NCBI RefSeq assembly: GCF_014843845.1
Contig: NZ_JHQS01000017.1
Coordinates: forward strand, 186,001 to 250,000
Reading direction: 5' to 3'
DNA length: 64,000 bases
Origin: Mesorhizobium amorphae
Lineage (GTDB): Bacteria; Pseudomonadota; Alphaproteobacteria; Rhizobiales; Rhizobiaceae
Position numbers and translations under genes: made by a program. The notes beneath the pieces were generated by a model. It did not search any database. It saw nothing but the letters and a program-made list of their open reading frames with translations, and was not told where the DNA came from. Shown here piece by piece: positions 1 through 9,022 of the stretch (positions within the stretch are counted from its first letter, which is position 1; each line of letters opens with the position of its first letter).

Positions 1-316
1 TCTTTTCATCTGCCAGAGCGGCGATGAGCGGATAACGCGATGCGAGTGCGGCCATTCCTTCGGCGACTACCGCAAGAACTGGAAGCTCAAGGCTGCAATC
101 CATGTCCGCAACACGGAAGAGTCGCTGCGCGAGATCTACCCCAACAGCGATCTGCCGGATCCCGAATGGATGGAGATCCGCGAATTCATCTGCCCTGAAT
201 GCGGCACGCTGCATGAGGTCGAGGCAGCAGCACCCGGCTATCCGATCGTGCATGATTTCGAGCCCGATCTGGAGGGCTTCTACCGCGATTGGCTTGGCAA
301 ACCGCTGCAGCCTTGA
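1..316 (+). CDS. acetone carboxylase gamma subunit-like protein, C-terminal part
   Basis: The open frame begins before the window (first full codon at position 2) and stops at 314-316, leaving about 104 residues. The visible part has two CxxC-like pairs (RCECGHS near the start and FICPECGT in the middle), then PGYPIVHDFEPDLEGFYRDW. This matches the tail of the small gamma subunit of the acetone/acetophenone carboxylase family, which helps carboxylate a ketone in the cytoplasm. The alpha and beta subunits would lie upstream, outside the window. The family call rests on recalled similarity of this tail; the exact ketone substrate cannot be told. Confidence 0.75.
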   Translation, partial: LFICQSGDERITRCECGHSFGDYRKNWKLKAAIHVRNTEESLREIYPNSDLPDPEWMEIREFICPECGTLHEVEAAAPGYPIVHDFEPDLEGFYRDWLGKPLQP

Positions 317-419
317 CCAGGCGGGTTACCAGGCTTTGGATGGATCGAAGTTCGCCACCGGCTCCGGAATGATGGTCGATGGCCGCTGCCTTGCGGTGTG
401 ATTGCGGAGAACCTGTTCG

Positions 420-1247
420 ATGACCAATCTCTCGGGCCGCGGCGCCATCGTCACCGGCGGTTTCTCCGGCATGGGCTTCGCCATCGCCACGGCGCTTGCC
501 AGAGCCGGGGCCAACGTCGCCGTCGGCTCCTATGTGGCCGCGCCGGCCGCGGACAGGACCGACGCCGCCTACTATCCGGGCGCCGACGAGATCGAACGGG
601 TGCGCGCGGCTCTGGCGGCGCATGGCACGAAAGTCCACGCCGCGCATCTCGATGTGCGCGACAGCGATCTCAGCAATCGCTTCGTGGCCGAGGCGGAGGC
701 CGCGATCGGGTCGGCCGATATCCTCGTCAATGCCGCCGGCACCACAGCCGAGCAGCCGGTCTGCGGCCATTCCGACGAACTCTGGGACAAGATCGTCGAC
801 ACCAACCTCACCGGCGCCTTCCGCGTCACCCGCGCCGTGCTGCCCGGCATGATCGGGCGCGGCTGGGGCCGTATCGTCAACATCGGCTCGACCGCGGCCT
901 CCGTCGGCTGGAAGGACAATCCGGCCTATTGCGCCTCGAAGGCTGGCCTGCTCGGCCTGACTCGCTGCGTGGCGCTGGAAGGTGCCCCGCACGGCGTCAC
1001 TTGCGTCATGATCAGCCCGACCTGGGTGGAGACCGAACTGATGCGCCGCAATGTCGCGCAAGTCGTCGAGCGTGAAGGCAAGGGCCGCACGCCGGAGGAA
1101 GCCATGGCCGAAATCGCGCGCGGCAACCCGCAGCAGCGCATGCTGCAGCCGGAAGAGATTGCGGGACTTGCAGTCTTCCTGTGCTCGGACGCGGCCAGGG
1201 GCATCACCATGGAAAACATCCAGGTTACCGGCGGCGCTTTGTGGTAG
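420..1247 (+). CDS. SDR family NAD(P)-dependent oxidoreductase
   Basis: This 275-residue protein has the classical short-chain dehydrogenase layout: glycine-rich cofactor loop TGGFSGMG near residue 16, NAAG near residue 107, a catalytic Ser in NIGSTAA, and the YCASK active site with Tyr and Lys. The C-terminal VTGGALW is also typical. I chose the ATG at 420 because GGAGAA lies eight bases before it; a TTG at 402 would add six residues. It follows the ketone carboxylase subunit gene by about 100 bases on the same strand, so it may act on a related hydroxy- or keto-compound such as a secondary alcohol or 3-hydroxyacid. The substrate is an inference. Confidence 0.85.
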   Translation: MTNLSGRGAIVTGGFSGMGFAIATALARAGANVAVGSYVAAPAADRTDAAYYPGADEIERVRAALAAHGTKVHAAHLDVRDSDLSNRFVAEAEAAIGSADILVNAAGTTAEQPVCGHSDELWDKIVDTNLTGAFRVTRAVLPGMIGRGWGRIVNIGSTAASVGWKDNPAYCASKAGLLGLTRCVALEGAPHGVTCVMISPTWVETELMRRNVAQVVEREGKGRTPEEAMAEIARGNPQQRMLQPEEIAGLAVFLCSDAARGITMENIQVTGGALW

Positions 1248-1399
1248 CTCCGGCTCCCGCCCCCGACACAGTCCGGCCTTTATGGGGCGAGGGCGCCGCA
1301 TTAACGCCATTCACCTGTTGCAGGATGGTGCGCAGGTCCTTCCCGTTTTGCCCGCGACAACATTTGTCATTGAGTGAGGGGCGATTGAACGGTAGGCTA

Positions 1400-1416
1400 T
1401 ATTGCACTGCACAATA
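1400..1416. promoter_or_regulatory. candidate regulator box upstream of the exoQ-like gene (variant)
   Basis: The 17-bp stretch has palindromic arms TATTG and CAATA around CACTGCA. Its reverse strand contains TGCAGTGCAA, which is also present at 24457-24466. It ends 57 bases before the exoQ-like start codon, the same distance as the exact TGCTGCANNGCA boxes elsewhere in this window. It is a looser match than those, so the assignment is tentative. Confidence 0.4.
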
Positions 1417-1472
1417 TACGCCCCGGATCGGGGCTCGGACCAGCCTCTGGCAGGCCCAGCCGTGAAGGCTCA

Positions 1473-2780
1473 ATGGATGAGAGATCCGTTAGCGATATGA
1501 AGATTCCAAAATCCTTGTTGATCGATCCGGAGAGGAATGTCGTCTACGGCACCTTCGCCGTCGCCGTTTCGATCTTTGCCTTCGCCTACTCGACCAATTT
1601 CGGCCAGGTTCTCATCCTCGCCTACTACGCGGTCTGGCTTCCGCTCATCCTTGTCGACTACCGGCGGTTTTTGCGGCATCTCTCCGACGCCTGGCTGCCG
1701 CTGCTGTTTGTCGCCTATGTCTGTTTCTCGGTCTTCTGGTCGCATGCGCCCGGCATAACCGCGCGAGCGTCGCTCCAATATTTCTCGCATGTGCTGTGCG
1801 CCTACATAGCAGCGCGCACGGTCAGTGTCCGCACATTGGTGGTGGGCTCCCTGATCGGGATTTTCTTCGTCCTGCTCTATTCGCTGCGCGTCGGCAATTA
1901 TGCGCTCGACACCATCGACGGGACCACCAACTTCGTCGGTGCCTTCGGCTCCAAGAACCAGGTCGGCTTCTTCGCTTCGTTCGGCATCTATCTCTGCTTC
2001 GTCTTTGTCATCTTCTACCGGCGCGGCTGGCCAAGCCTGGTCTGGACGGCGCCGATCGGCCTGCTGTCGCTTTACATGCTGGCCATCGCACATTCCGCCA
2101 CCTCGGTGGCGTCGCTGCCGGCGGGGCTGGCGGTCGTTATCCTGCTTGGCGTGAGCAAGGTGCTGTCACGCCGCTACAGGCGGGTGCTGTTCGCGGTCGG
2201 CGCCTGCACGCTGGTCGGGGCGATCATGGCGGCGCTCAATCTTGGCCTTATGGATTTCGTGCTCGGCATCTTCGGCAAGGATTCGACGCTCACCGGGCGA
2301 ACCTATCTGTGGGAACAGGGCTGGGAGGCCGCCCAGCAATTCCCGGTCCTCGGCTATGGCTATGCCGCCTATTGGGTGCAGGGTTTCGCCGAGGCCGAAC
2401 GGCTGTGGGCCGAGTTCTACATCACCACCCGCACCGGCTTCCACTTCCACAACACCTATATCGAGACCCTGGTCGAGCTAGGCTTTGTCGGGGTGACGCT
2501 GATTGCGCTGATCATCCTGCGCGCCTTCTACGGACACGTATCGTCCGTGATCTTCCGCGACTGGCGCGCCGATTCCGTCGTCCTCGCCGGCGCGGTCGGC
2601 CTCATGCTGCTCCGATCCTTCTTCGAGGTCGAAATCCTCGGGCCCTACTTCACCGCCTCGTTCGTCGTCTATTACGGCCTGTTCAAGCTGCGCGAAGTGC
2701 CGGTGGCGCGGCCGCAGCGGTCGCGTATCGCCATCCAGGAAGCGAGAGCCGCAAGCGGTGGAACGCACGCAATAGGTTAG
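1473..2780 (+). CDS. exoQ: O-antigen ligase/polymerase family protein, ExoQ-like EPS polymerase
   Basis: A 435-residue protein with about ten hydrophobic segments across its length. It carries the Wzy/O-antigen-ligase signature region near residues 270-345: LTGRTYLWEQGW, then FPVLGYGYAAYW, a periplasmic loop, and FHFHNTYIETLVELGFVG. In succinoglycan-type systems such proteins polymerise lipid-linked repeat units at the periplasmic face. The gene is convergent with an ExoZ-like acyltransferase gene and close to exoF, exoY and exoX; exoX-Y-F-Q-Z is also the S. meliloti neighbourhood, although here exoQ lies on the opposite strand to exoF and exoY. The ATG at 1473 is used; an internal ATG lies at 1497. 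Confidence 0.8.
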   Translation: MDERSVSDMKIPKSLLIDPERNVVYGTFAVAVSIFAFAYSTNFGQVLILAYYAVWLPLILVDYRRFLRHLSDAWLPLLFVAYVCFSVFWSHAPGITARASLQYFSHVLCAYIAARTVSVRTLVVGSLIGIFFVLLYSLRVGNYALDTIDGTTNFVGAFGSKNQVGFFASFGIYLCFVFVIFYRRGWPSLVWTAPIGLLSLYMLAIAHSATSVASLPAGLAVVILLGVSKVLSRRYRRVLFAVGACTLVGAIMAALNLGLMDFVLGIFGKDSTLTGRTYLWEQGWEAAQQFPVLGYGYAAYWVQGFAEAERLWAEFYITTRTGFHFHNTYIETLVELGFVGVTLIALIILRAFYGHVSSVIFRDWRADSVVLAGAVGLMLLRSFFEVEILGPYFTASFVVYYGLFKLREVPVARPQRSRIAIQEARAASGGTHAIG

Positions 2781-2880
2781 AGCAATTCCAGGAAAAGTGC
2801 CTAGCGGTTTTCCGTCCGGAATTGTATGAAAACAAATACTTAGAGCGGGTCAGCGGGTCCATCAAAAGCCGAACCGCTCC
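2777..2880. repeat. intergenic palindromic repeat, copy 1
   Basis: About 104 bp between convergent exoQ-like and exoZ-like genes. It is closely similar to 32239-32344. It holds nested arms CAATTCC/GGAATTG and GGAAAA/TTTTCC, then a second pair around AGCGGG...CCGCTC. Both copies sit after the stop codon of a plus-strand gene that faces a minus-strand gene, so it may work as a two-way transcript end or be a dispersed RIME/REP-like element. The first two bases overlap the exoQ stop codon. Confidence 0.8.
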
Positions 2881-2897
2881 AAGCGGCAGGCCGACGC

Positions 2898-3986
2898 TCA
2901 GGCGATGGCGCGAGAACGCTGCATCTGCCGCTGCAGGAAGCGCCGCACCGGCTCGTCATAGAGGCGGGTTGCGATGTCGGCGATGACGATCACGGCAAGC
3001 GCCATGACGATGCCGAACCAGGGATGGTTGGCGAACGGATCGATGGAAGCGGCCTTGCCCGCTCCCGCGATGATCATCAGCATCGGCGTGTGGATGATGT
3101 AGATCGGGTAGGAGATCCGTCCGAGCCAGCCATAGAGCCTGGCAAGGCCTGGACGGGTCGGCGCCACGGCGCCAACCGTGACCAAGAGCGGAAACAACAG
3201 CACGACGCAGATGAGATCGTAGGGCGCGCGGCCGGCGCCTGCCGGCGCGATGGCAAAGACCACCAGTGTCAGGATCATCGCCATCTCGACCCAGTAGCCT
3301 TTCTGCAGGAACCCGAGACTCCCCTGGATGCGCCCCATCGACCGGCAAAGCAGCACCCCCAGAAAGAACGAGAAGGTGACGCGCGGCAGGCCGCTGGCGA
3401 TGGTCTGTCCGGTCATGCCGAAATCGAGCGTGCCGGCCAGCACCGCAGCAAGGGCCAGCAACGCCAGGCTGCCGGCGATCAGCACCACCAGCGCCCTTTT
3501 CGACAGCACGAAGAACAAGAGCACATAGGCGATGTTCACCAGCAGCTCGAAAAACAGCGACCAGGAGGCGGGATTGAGCGGAAAGATGGTGTGATAGGCA
3601 TCGCCGACCAGCGGAATGAACAGCATGCCCGTCGTCAGCATGACGGCAATGTCGGAGACCGGCAGATACTCGGCCGGAATCAGCCTGTTCTTGATCACCA
3701 GATAGAAGAAGCCGAGCAGCGTGCCGGCAAGGTAGAGCGGGTAGAGGCGGATCAGCCGGATCAGCAGGAAGCTGCCGACGCTCATCCCGGTTTCGATCTT
3801 CCTGTCATAGGCGTGCGCAATGACGAAGCCGCTGAGCAGGAAGAACAGGTCGACCGCAAGGTAGCTCGAAGGCAGCACCTTGCCGTCGGAGATGAATGGC
3901 GAGAAGTGGTAGAGCATGACGCTGATCGCCGCTACGCCGCGCATTGCGTCGAGATTGAGGTACACGTGACGGGGTGCCGGCTGCAT
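2898..3986 (-). CDS. exoZ: acyltransferase 3 family membrane protein, ExoZ-like
   Basis: A 362-residue integral membrane acyltransferase (family 3). The N-terminal motif LDAMRGVAAISVMLYHF holds the conserved Arg and His of the family, followed by LAVDLFFLLSGFVI. About ten hydrophobic helices follow, ending in YDEPVRRFLQRQM. ExoZ acetylates succinoglycan subunits, taking acyl groups from the cytoplasm. The place next to exoQ, exoF and exoY supports this role. Which acyl group is transferred and to which sugar cannot be read from sequence. A second acyltransferase gene of the same family lies at 33258-34337. Confidence 0.75.
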   Translation of the reverse strand: MQPAPRHVYLNLDAMRGVAAISVMLYHFSPFISDGKVLPSSYLAVDLFFLLSGFVIAHAYDRKIETGMSVGSFLLIRLIRLYPLYLAGTLLGFFYLVIKNRLIPAEYLPVSDIAVMLTTGMLFIPLVGDAYHTIFPLNPASWSLFFELLVNIAYVLLFFVLSKRALVVLIAGSLALLALAAVLAGTLDFGMTGQTIASGLPRVTFSFFLGVLLCRSMGRIQGSLGFLQKGYWVEMAMILTLVVFAIAPAGAGRAPYDLICVVLLFPLLVTVGAVAPTRPGLARLYGWLGRISYPIYIIHTPMLMIIAGAGKAASIDPFANHPWFGIVMALAVIVIADIATRLYDEPVRRFLQRQMQRSRAIA

Positions 3987-4157
3987 TATGGGCCTTCATC
4001 AGCGGATCGCTGCGCGACGTCTACAGCGGTTCTCCTGCGCCCGGCTGGGCGGCACTCGATGCTGCCTTCTCAACTCCTGCCGGCCGGCGTCGATGACGCC
4101 GGGCCGTTTACCCACTGGCTGACGATTGTCATGCCTACAGGCTGACCATTGTCATGC

Positions 4158-5417
4158 CTACTGGCTGGCCATCGGCGCCAGCTTGACCTTGATCACGTCC
4201 CCCGGCAGCACCGGTGTGTCCTCCTTGGCGGCGATCTCGCTCGTCTTGCCGTCGACAACGCGTACCAGCGAATAGAGGAGGGCCGGTTCTTCGCCGCTCG
4301 TGATTGCAGCCGTCGTTGCCGGATCCGTTGCCTGGGCCATCAGGCCTTTTTGCATGCCCACCCTGAGCGCAGCCTCGTTCAGATCGGCTTCGGTCTGCTG
4401 CCGGTCGGCGGCGAGCTTCGAGCTCAGGGTATTCTGGGCATCGATCGCATCCTGCGTCGCCTTGCTGATAGACTGCTTGGCGGTGAGGATGGCCGTTTCG
4501 TAGTCCAGGATCTTGCCCTGCAGGTCGGCGACGGATTGCTGCGAATCCAGCAGTCGCGAATTGGCGACCAGACCCTTTTGAGCCAGCGGGCCGATGTTGC
4601 TGAGCTGCTTCTGCGCCAGATCGACCTGCTTCTGCTGGTTCTCGATCTTCTGCTGCAGCGATTCGATTTCGGACTGCAAAACGCTCTTCAGCTCGTCGAG
4701 CGCCTGCAGCTTCAGCTTCAGCGCCTTCTGGTCGGAGGTGAGGATGGTCATCTCGTCGGCGACGATGGCCTGCAACCGCGGATCGCCCTCGACCTCCTTC
4801 GGCACGTCGAATGTGGTCTTGCCGACCAGATCGGCATCGATGCGGGCGCGTTTGACCACCAGCCGAACCCGCTGGTCGTCGTAAATGTCAAAATTGCCCT
4901 TGGCTGTGACCAGGTCCTTGCCGAGCTGGGCACCGAGATCGGAAGTGCGTCTTATGCCGCCGGCAACGCTGATCGCCTTGAGCACCGTCAGTTCGGGCAC
5001 GTAAGGAAACTGACCAGGCGACTGCACTTCGCCCGAAATGTAGAACGGCCGGAACTGCACCATTTCCACGGATGCTTCCGGCTTGTCCGCAAGCGCCAGC
5101 TTACGCTGCAGGGCTTCGCTGATCGTCGCCGCGATCTCGGCGGTGGTCTTGCCGGCGGCGGGCAATTCGCCTGCGAAAGGCACAGAGAGCGTTCCGCCGG
5201 GGCCGACCGAATAGTCGCCGTTGACCGCCGACCAGTCCCGGAACGTGCCTTCGACTGTCTGCCATTCCGCGATGCGGATGTTGAGCTTGTCCTGCGGTCC
5301 AAGCTGGTAGTCGCCGGCCATGGCCGGGACCGAAAGCGAGAGCGCCAGGCAGGCTGCGATGAGCCGTACCGGCGCCGTGGATCTGCTGCGAAGAAGTCCG
5401 ACGATGTCTGTTTTCAA
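4158..5417 (-). CDS. exoF: polysaccharide biosynthesis/export protein ExoF
   Basis: The protein is a Wza/ExoF-type export component. With the TTG start at 5417 it has 419 residues and a clean signal peptide: basic head, hydrophobic LIAACLALSLSVP, cleavage after AMA. The polysaccharide-export domain follows (LGPQDKLNIRI...VGPGGTLSVPFAGEL), then an SLBB-like part (FYISGEVQSPGQFPYVPELTVLKAI) and a long coiled coil (about residues 215-345). A longer frame opens at 5540 but overlaps the end of exoY and would bury the signal peptide, so I prefer the shorter start, preceded by GGAAA. The protein should sit in the periplasm or outer membrane and carry EPS outward with ExoP and ExoQ. Confidence 0.85.
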   Translation of the reverse strand: MKTDIVGLLRSRSTAPVRLIAACLALSLSVPAMAGDYQLGPQDKLNIRIAEWQTVEGTFRDWSAVNGDYSVGPGGTLSVPFAGELPAAGKTTAEIAATISEALQRKLALADKPEASVEMVQFRPFYISGEVQSPGQFPYVPELTVLKAISVAGGIRRTSDLGAQLGKDLVTAKGNFDIYDDQRVRLVVKRARIDADLVGKTTFDVPKEVEGDPRLQAIVADEMTILTSDQKALKLKLQALDELKSVLQSEIESLQQKIENQQKQVDLAQKQLSNIGPLAQKGLVANSRLLDSQQSVADLQGKILDYETAILTAKQSISKATQDAIDAQNTLSSKLAADRQQTEADLNEAALRVGMQKGLMAQATDPATTAAITSGEEPALLYSLVRVVDGKTSEIAAKEDTPVLPGDVIKVKLAPMASQ

Positions 5418-5515
5418 CTGAACGTTTCCGATCCGCTTTGCCCCCACCGCCCGATGAGTTCGCTGCTGGCCGAAGACAGCCGCCTCAATGCAAGACCGGC
5501 CGTGCGAGACTGACT

Positions 5516-6193
5516 CTAGTAGGAGCCGCGCGACATCCACACCGCAGGCACGGTCTTGACGATGATGCGAACGTCCTCGAACAACGACCAGTTCTCGACA
5601 TAGTGGCGATCGAATGCCACGCGAGTGTCATAAGAGACGTCGTTGCGGCCGCTGACCTGCCACAGCCCGGTCAGGCCGGGGCGCGACTTCAGATAGTAAA
5701 CGGCGGCGCTGCCGTAGATCTCCAGTTCGTCGCGCACGACGGGACGCGGTCCGACGAGGCTCATGTCGCCCTGCAGGATGTTGATGATCTGCGGCAATTC
5801 ATCGAGGCTGAGCTTCCTCAGTACCGCTCCGACGCGCGTCACGCGCGGGTCGTTCTTCAGCTTGCGCGTCGCGATCCATTCGGCATTCGCCTCCGGATTG
5901 GCGGCAAGATAAGCGGCAAGCACGCGCTCGCCGTCCGGAACCATGGTGCGGAACTTGAGGCAGGGGAACACCCGGCCGCCGCGACCGATGCGCTTGTGGC
6001 CATAGAAGATCGTGCCGCCGTCCGACAGCTTGACCAGAAGGGCCACCATCACGAACAGCGGGCTGAGAAGAACCAGGCCGGCCAGTGAGCCGACAATATC
6101 GAAACTGCGTTTGAGCAGGCCGCCGATGGGTGGCGGAAAATCAATGCCGACCTGCGAAAACCCCGCATTGGCCGACTTGGCGACGTCCCTCAT
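5516..6193 (-). CDS. exoY: undecaprenyl-phosphate galactose phosphotransferase ExoY
   Basis: A 225-residue bacterial sugar transferase that starts the repeat unit by moving galactose-1-phosphate from UDP-galactose to the lipid carrier. Visible family marks are the N-terminal RSFDIVGSLAGLVLLSPLFVMVALLVKL membrane hairpin region, FPCLKFRTM, LRKLSLDELPQIINILQGDMSLVGPRP, and the C-terminal RPGLTGLWQVSGRNDVSYD. The long N-terminal membrane domain of WbaP-type enzymes is absent, as in ExoY of S. meliloti. The gene is followed by exoF on the same strand and is divergent from exoX. A candidate regulator box lies 53 bases upstream. Confidence 0.93.
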   Translation of the reverse strand: MRDVAKSANAGFSQVGIDFPPPIGGLLKRSFDIVGSLAGLVLLSPLFVMVALLVKLSDGGTIFYGHKRIGRGGRVFPCLKFRTMVPDGERVLAAYLAANPEANAEWIATRKLKNDPRVTRVGAVLRKLSLDELPQIINILQGDMSLVGPRPVVRDELEIYGSAAVYYLKSRPGLTGLWQVSGRNDVSYDTRVAFDRHYVENWSLFEDVRIIVKTVPAVWMSRGSY

Positions 6194-6801
6194 GCTTAAA
6201 GCTCCATACGTTGAACGAATGGTTTACGGCACGATATCAAAAAAATGCTGCAGCGCAACACACAATTTCCCATCACGGTGAAATAGTCACGTCATGAATT
6301 GACTAAATAATAAACGCGCTCTGCCCAAAAATTCGCCTTTGTGGCACGTTTGTGACAATTTATGAGCAAGTGCTGAAAATGTAGTGCTTTTTTGGGGCCG
6401 ATTTTGGGCGAATCGTTCTTCGCCGCAGAGCGTGGGGCGTTAAATTGCTTAAGATTCCCCGGATGACCTAGGTTGTTCGCATAAAATACTAATTAACATT
6501 GTAGCTTTTACTGAAGTAGAATCCATTTCCTGCTAATCGCTATGGTGCCTGTGTGTGCGTCGCAGCATGGCAGAGTCGATCCCGTCGACCCGCTCAAAAT
6601 TATTTGCGGTTGGCCTTGCCGACAGTTTCCCACCTTAATAGAGTCGCAAATTGTTCCTGTTAGAGTTTGGATAGGTTGGAAAGGCCGGAAGCAACCGGTC
6701 GAAAGTGGGCATAAGAATAAGCTCGCGTGGCGCATGGGGAGATACTCGGGTGGGTAAGTCGTCGCTTTTGCATGCTCGCGTCGGTTGACGGGACGACGGG
6801 C
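6194..6801. promoter_or_regulatory. AT-rich divergent region between exoY and exoX
   Basis: About 600 bases without a supported gene, clearly richer in A and T than the genes on either side (for example 6230-6420). This is the control region between the divergent exoY and exoX genes. The only defined element I can name is the TGCTGCANNGCA box at 6246-6257. Small open frames here (for example 6508-6735, minus strand) have no coding-like codon use and are not called. Confidence 0.6.
6246..6257. promoter_or_regulatory. TGCTGCANNGCA box upstream of exoY
   Basis: Exact match TGCTGCAGCGCA. It ends 53 bases before the exoY start codon on the opposite strand. The same element lies in front of the lasso precursor, exoL, a small gene after the second GT2, the ExoH-like acyltransferase and the ABC importer. 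Confidence 0.5.
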
Positions 6802-7074
6802 ATGTCACTATCAAAATTCATCATAGGAATGGTTTTCGCCATCGCGATCGTGGTCGCCTGGTCGTATTTCGATGGCGCTTCGCTGGGCATGACGCTGCTG
6901 CGTGCCATCGCTTGCGCCGTAATCATTCAGCTTGGCTACTTTCTGCTGGTCTTCGTCATGGTCGCCAGGAGCGCCCCGACGCCAGTCGAAAAGGCACGCG
7001 AAGCCGAAAGAAACCTGGGCCTGGACCAGACGGCCAAGAACGAGAAATTCAGCGCCAGGCGAAGCATTCACTGA
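6802..7074 (+). CDS. exoX: exopolysaccharide production repressor, ExoX/SyrA-like
   Basis: A 90-residue protein with two membrane segments (FIIGMVFAIAIVVAWSY and a second around ACAVIIQLGYFLLVFVMV) and a charged C-terminal tail. Size, topology and the divergent place next to exoY match ExoX, a small inner membrane protein that lowers EPS output by acting on ExoY after translation in S. meliloti. The ATG at 6802 is chosen over an upstream in-frame ATG at 6727, which would add 25 residues lacking family character. The gene is convergent with the lasso exporter gene. Confidence 0.75.
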   Translation: MSLSKFIIGMVFAIAIVVAWSYFDGASLGMTLLRAIACAVIIQLGYFLLVFVMVARSAPTPVEKAREAERNLGLDQTAKNEKFSARRSIH

Positions 7075-7095
7075 TTCTTGCTTCGCTGCGCCGTG

Positions 7096-7129
7096 GCCAA
7101 ATCGTCCTCAGCGCCAAATCGTCCTCAGC
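7096..7129. repeat. 17-bp tandem repeat, two units
   Basis: The 17-bp unit GCCAAATCGTCCTCAGC occurs twice in direct succession (7096-7112 and 7113-7129). The second unit runs over the stop codon of the lasso exporter gene (7125-7127). It looks like a recent slippage duplication in the short gap between convergent genes. Confidence 0.85.
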
Positions 7130-9014
7130 GAACGTCGGCGGTCTGTCTCTCGGCCTGTTCGCCTGACAGCATCCTGGACAACCGGCTGCCGGATTTCTGC
7201 TTCAACCGCTGATATTGGCCGACCTCGACGATGCGGCCATTCTCGATTGCCACGACCCAGTCGGCGAAGGCGATCATCGACGGTCGGTGCGCAATGGTCA
7301 GGATGGTCATCCGGCCGCGCAGCCCATCGATCGACTTGGCGATCAGCGACTGGTTCTGCCAGTCGAGCGCGCTGGTCGCCTCATCGAGGATGAGAAGCGA
7401 CGGCTTGCGCAACAGCGCGCGCGCCAGCGCAATGCGTTGGCGTTCGCCGCCCGAGAGCCGGACGCCGCGATCGCCGACCACCGTACCCAACCGATGCTCG
7501 AGCCGTTCGACGAAGTCGGCGGCGTGCGCCGCCCGCAGCGCCGCCCACAGTTCGTCGTCGCCGGCCTTCGGCGCGGCAAGGCGCAAATTCGCAGCGATCG
7601 TATCGTGCAGCAGGAACACGTCCTGCGGCACATAAGCCACCTGGTCGCGCCAGCGTCGGCGGTTTTGCGCCCCGATCTCGACGCCGTCGGCGAGGATCTT
7701 GCCCTGCGTCGGTTCGAGCAGGCCAAGCAGCATGTCGGCAATCGTGCTCTTGCCCGATCCCGAAGGACCGATGAGGGCGGTGACCTTGCCGGCGGGAAGG
7801 CCGAAGGTGATGCCGCTCACCACCGGCTTGCCGCCCCCTTCGCCATCCCTGAGTGCCGGGGAAACGTCACCATAGGCGAACGAAACATCACGTATGTTGA
7901 GCCCTGTATCGAGCGCCAGTCTGGCGCCTTCAACGGGTTCACTGCTTGCCGGTTCGCGCTCCGCGTCGAATTCGCGCTCCGCGTCGAAGCGCGTCTGCAG
8001 GTCGCGCATCGAGGCATAGGCAGGCAGATTGATCAGAACCTGCTGCGCCTGGGTCTGCATGTCCATGAAGCGCGGCGCGATGCGCATGAAAACCAGCAGC
8101 AGCACGACGATCTCGGCCAGCGAAAGCTGGAAGCGAACCAGCGCGACATAAATGAACAGGCTGAGCCCGACAACGCTCGCCACCTGGAACAAAGCGGTGC
8201 CGATCGTTGAGTTGCGCACGTAGTTGATGTTGTCGGCCTTCATCTTTTCGAGGGTCGTCTGCAACTGCGCGAAATAGCTCGCCTCGACATTCAGGCTCTT
8301 GGCCACCTTGATGCCGCCCAGGAATTCCGAGACCGTGCGGTATTGATCCTGGCGATTGGTCGTCACCACCCGGCCGAACGCCGTGGCGCGGGTGCGAAAA
8401 GGCTGCAGCGCGACGAACATCAGCACGCCGATCACGATGGCGAAGCCTGTCATCACCGGCGAGATGAACAGCGATATGACGAGATAGCCCGCCAGCAGCA
8501 CGCCGATCTGCGCCAGCATAAGCAGCGAAAATGCCGCGGCCTGCACGCGGTCTATGTCGCCGGTCAGCGCGTGGTCGAGATCGGAACTGCGCATGCGTGA
8601 GAAAATGCCCCAGCGCGCCTTGCCGATGCTCTCGAACAGATTCATGCGCAGACGGTTGATGAAATCGAACAGAAGCCTTGCCATGTAGACGGACTTGAAG
8701 CGGTTGAAGGCCGCCTGCAGCGCGACAAGCCCGACCAGCGCGCAAAGCACCGTCGTCAGCTGCAGCGTCCCGTCAGGCACCAGCCAGCGCACGAGGTCGC
8801 TGTCCGGCAGTCTGACCGCGAAATTCTGCTCGGAACGCCCCACCAGTTGCAGCAAGGGGATGAGAAGCAGGATCGAGATGCCTTCGGTCAGGCTTCCCAG
8901 GATCAGGAAGAGCAAGGCCGTCCAGGTCCTCCGCCCGCCGATCCTGGCGATGACGCCGGCAAATCCGGCGATTTCCCGAAACAGCGACAAGCGAAGGACG
9001 GATGATGCCGGCAT
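7125..9014 (-). CDS. ABC transporter, fused permease and ATPase, lasso peptide exporter
   Basis: A 629-residue half transporter. The N-terminal half has the six-helix exporter fold (for example TALLFLILGSLTEGISILLLIPLL). The C-terminal ATPase has Walker A GPSGSGKST (416-424), signature LSGGERQR (520-527), Walker B LLILDE (540-545) and the switch His in IAHRPS. No N-terminal C39 peptidase domain is present, as expected where leader removal is done by B1/B2. It is the last gene of the A-B1-B2-C-K-D series, seven bases after the kinase gene, so export of the mature lasso peptide is inferred. An 18-bp tandem duplication near 7957-7993 encodes FDAERE twice. A longer frame opens at 9146 but overlaps the kinase gene. 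Confidence 0.85.
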   Translation of the reverse strand: MPASSVLRLSLFREIAGFAGVIARIGGRRTWTALLFLILGSLTEGISILLLIPLLQLVGRSEQNFAVRLPDSDLVRWLVPDGTLQLTTVLCALVGLVALQAAFNRFKSVYMARLLFDFINRLRMNLFESIGKARWGIFSRMRSSDLDHALTGDIDRVQAAAFSLLMLAQIGVLLAGYLVISLFISPVMTGFAIVIGVLMFVALQPFRTRATAFGRVVTTNRQDQYRTVSEFLGGIKVAKSLNVEASYFAQLQTTLEKMKADNINYVRNSTIGTALFQVASVVGLSLFIYVALVRFQLSLAEIVVLLLVFMRIAPRFMDMQTQAQQVLINLPAYASMRDLQTRFDAEREFDAEREPASSEPVEGARLALDTGLNIRDVSFAYGDVSPALRDGEGGGKPVVSGITFGLPAGKVTALIGPSGSGKSTIADMLLGLLEPTQGKILADGVEIGAQNRRRWRDQVAYVPQDVFLLHDTIAANLRLAAPKAGDDELWAALRAAHAADFVERLEHRLGTVVGDRGVRLSGGERQRIALARALLRKPSLLILDEATSALDWQNQSLIAKSIDGLRGRMTILTIAHRPSMIAFADWVVAIENGRIVEVGQYQRLKQKSGSRLSRMLSGEQAERQTADVR

Positions 9015-9022
9015 GGATCTGC

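Noticed and set aside
186..1310. 374-codon open frame on the minus strand
   Set aside because: It is the shadow of the SDR gene at 420-1247; its sequence has no family features and is rich in Arg, His and Gly as expected of a wrong frame in GC-rich DNA.
4149..5513. 454-codon plus-strand frame
   Set aside because: It runs opposite exoF, which has a clear signal peptide, export domain and coiled coil.
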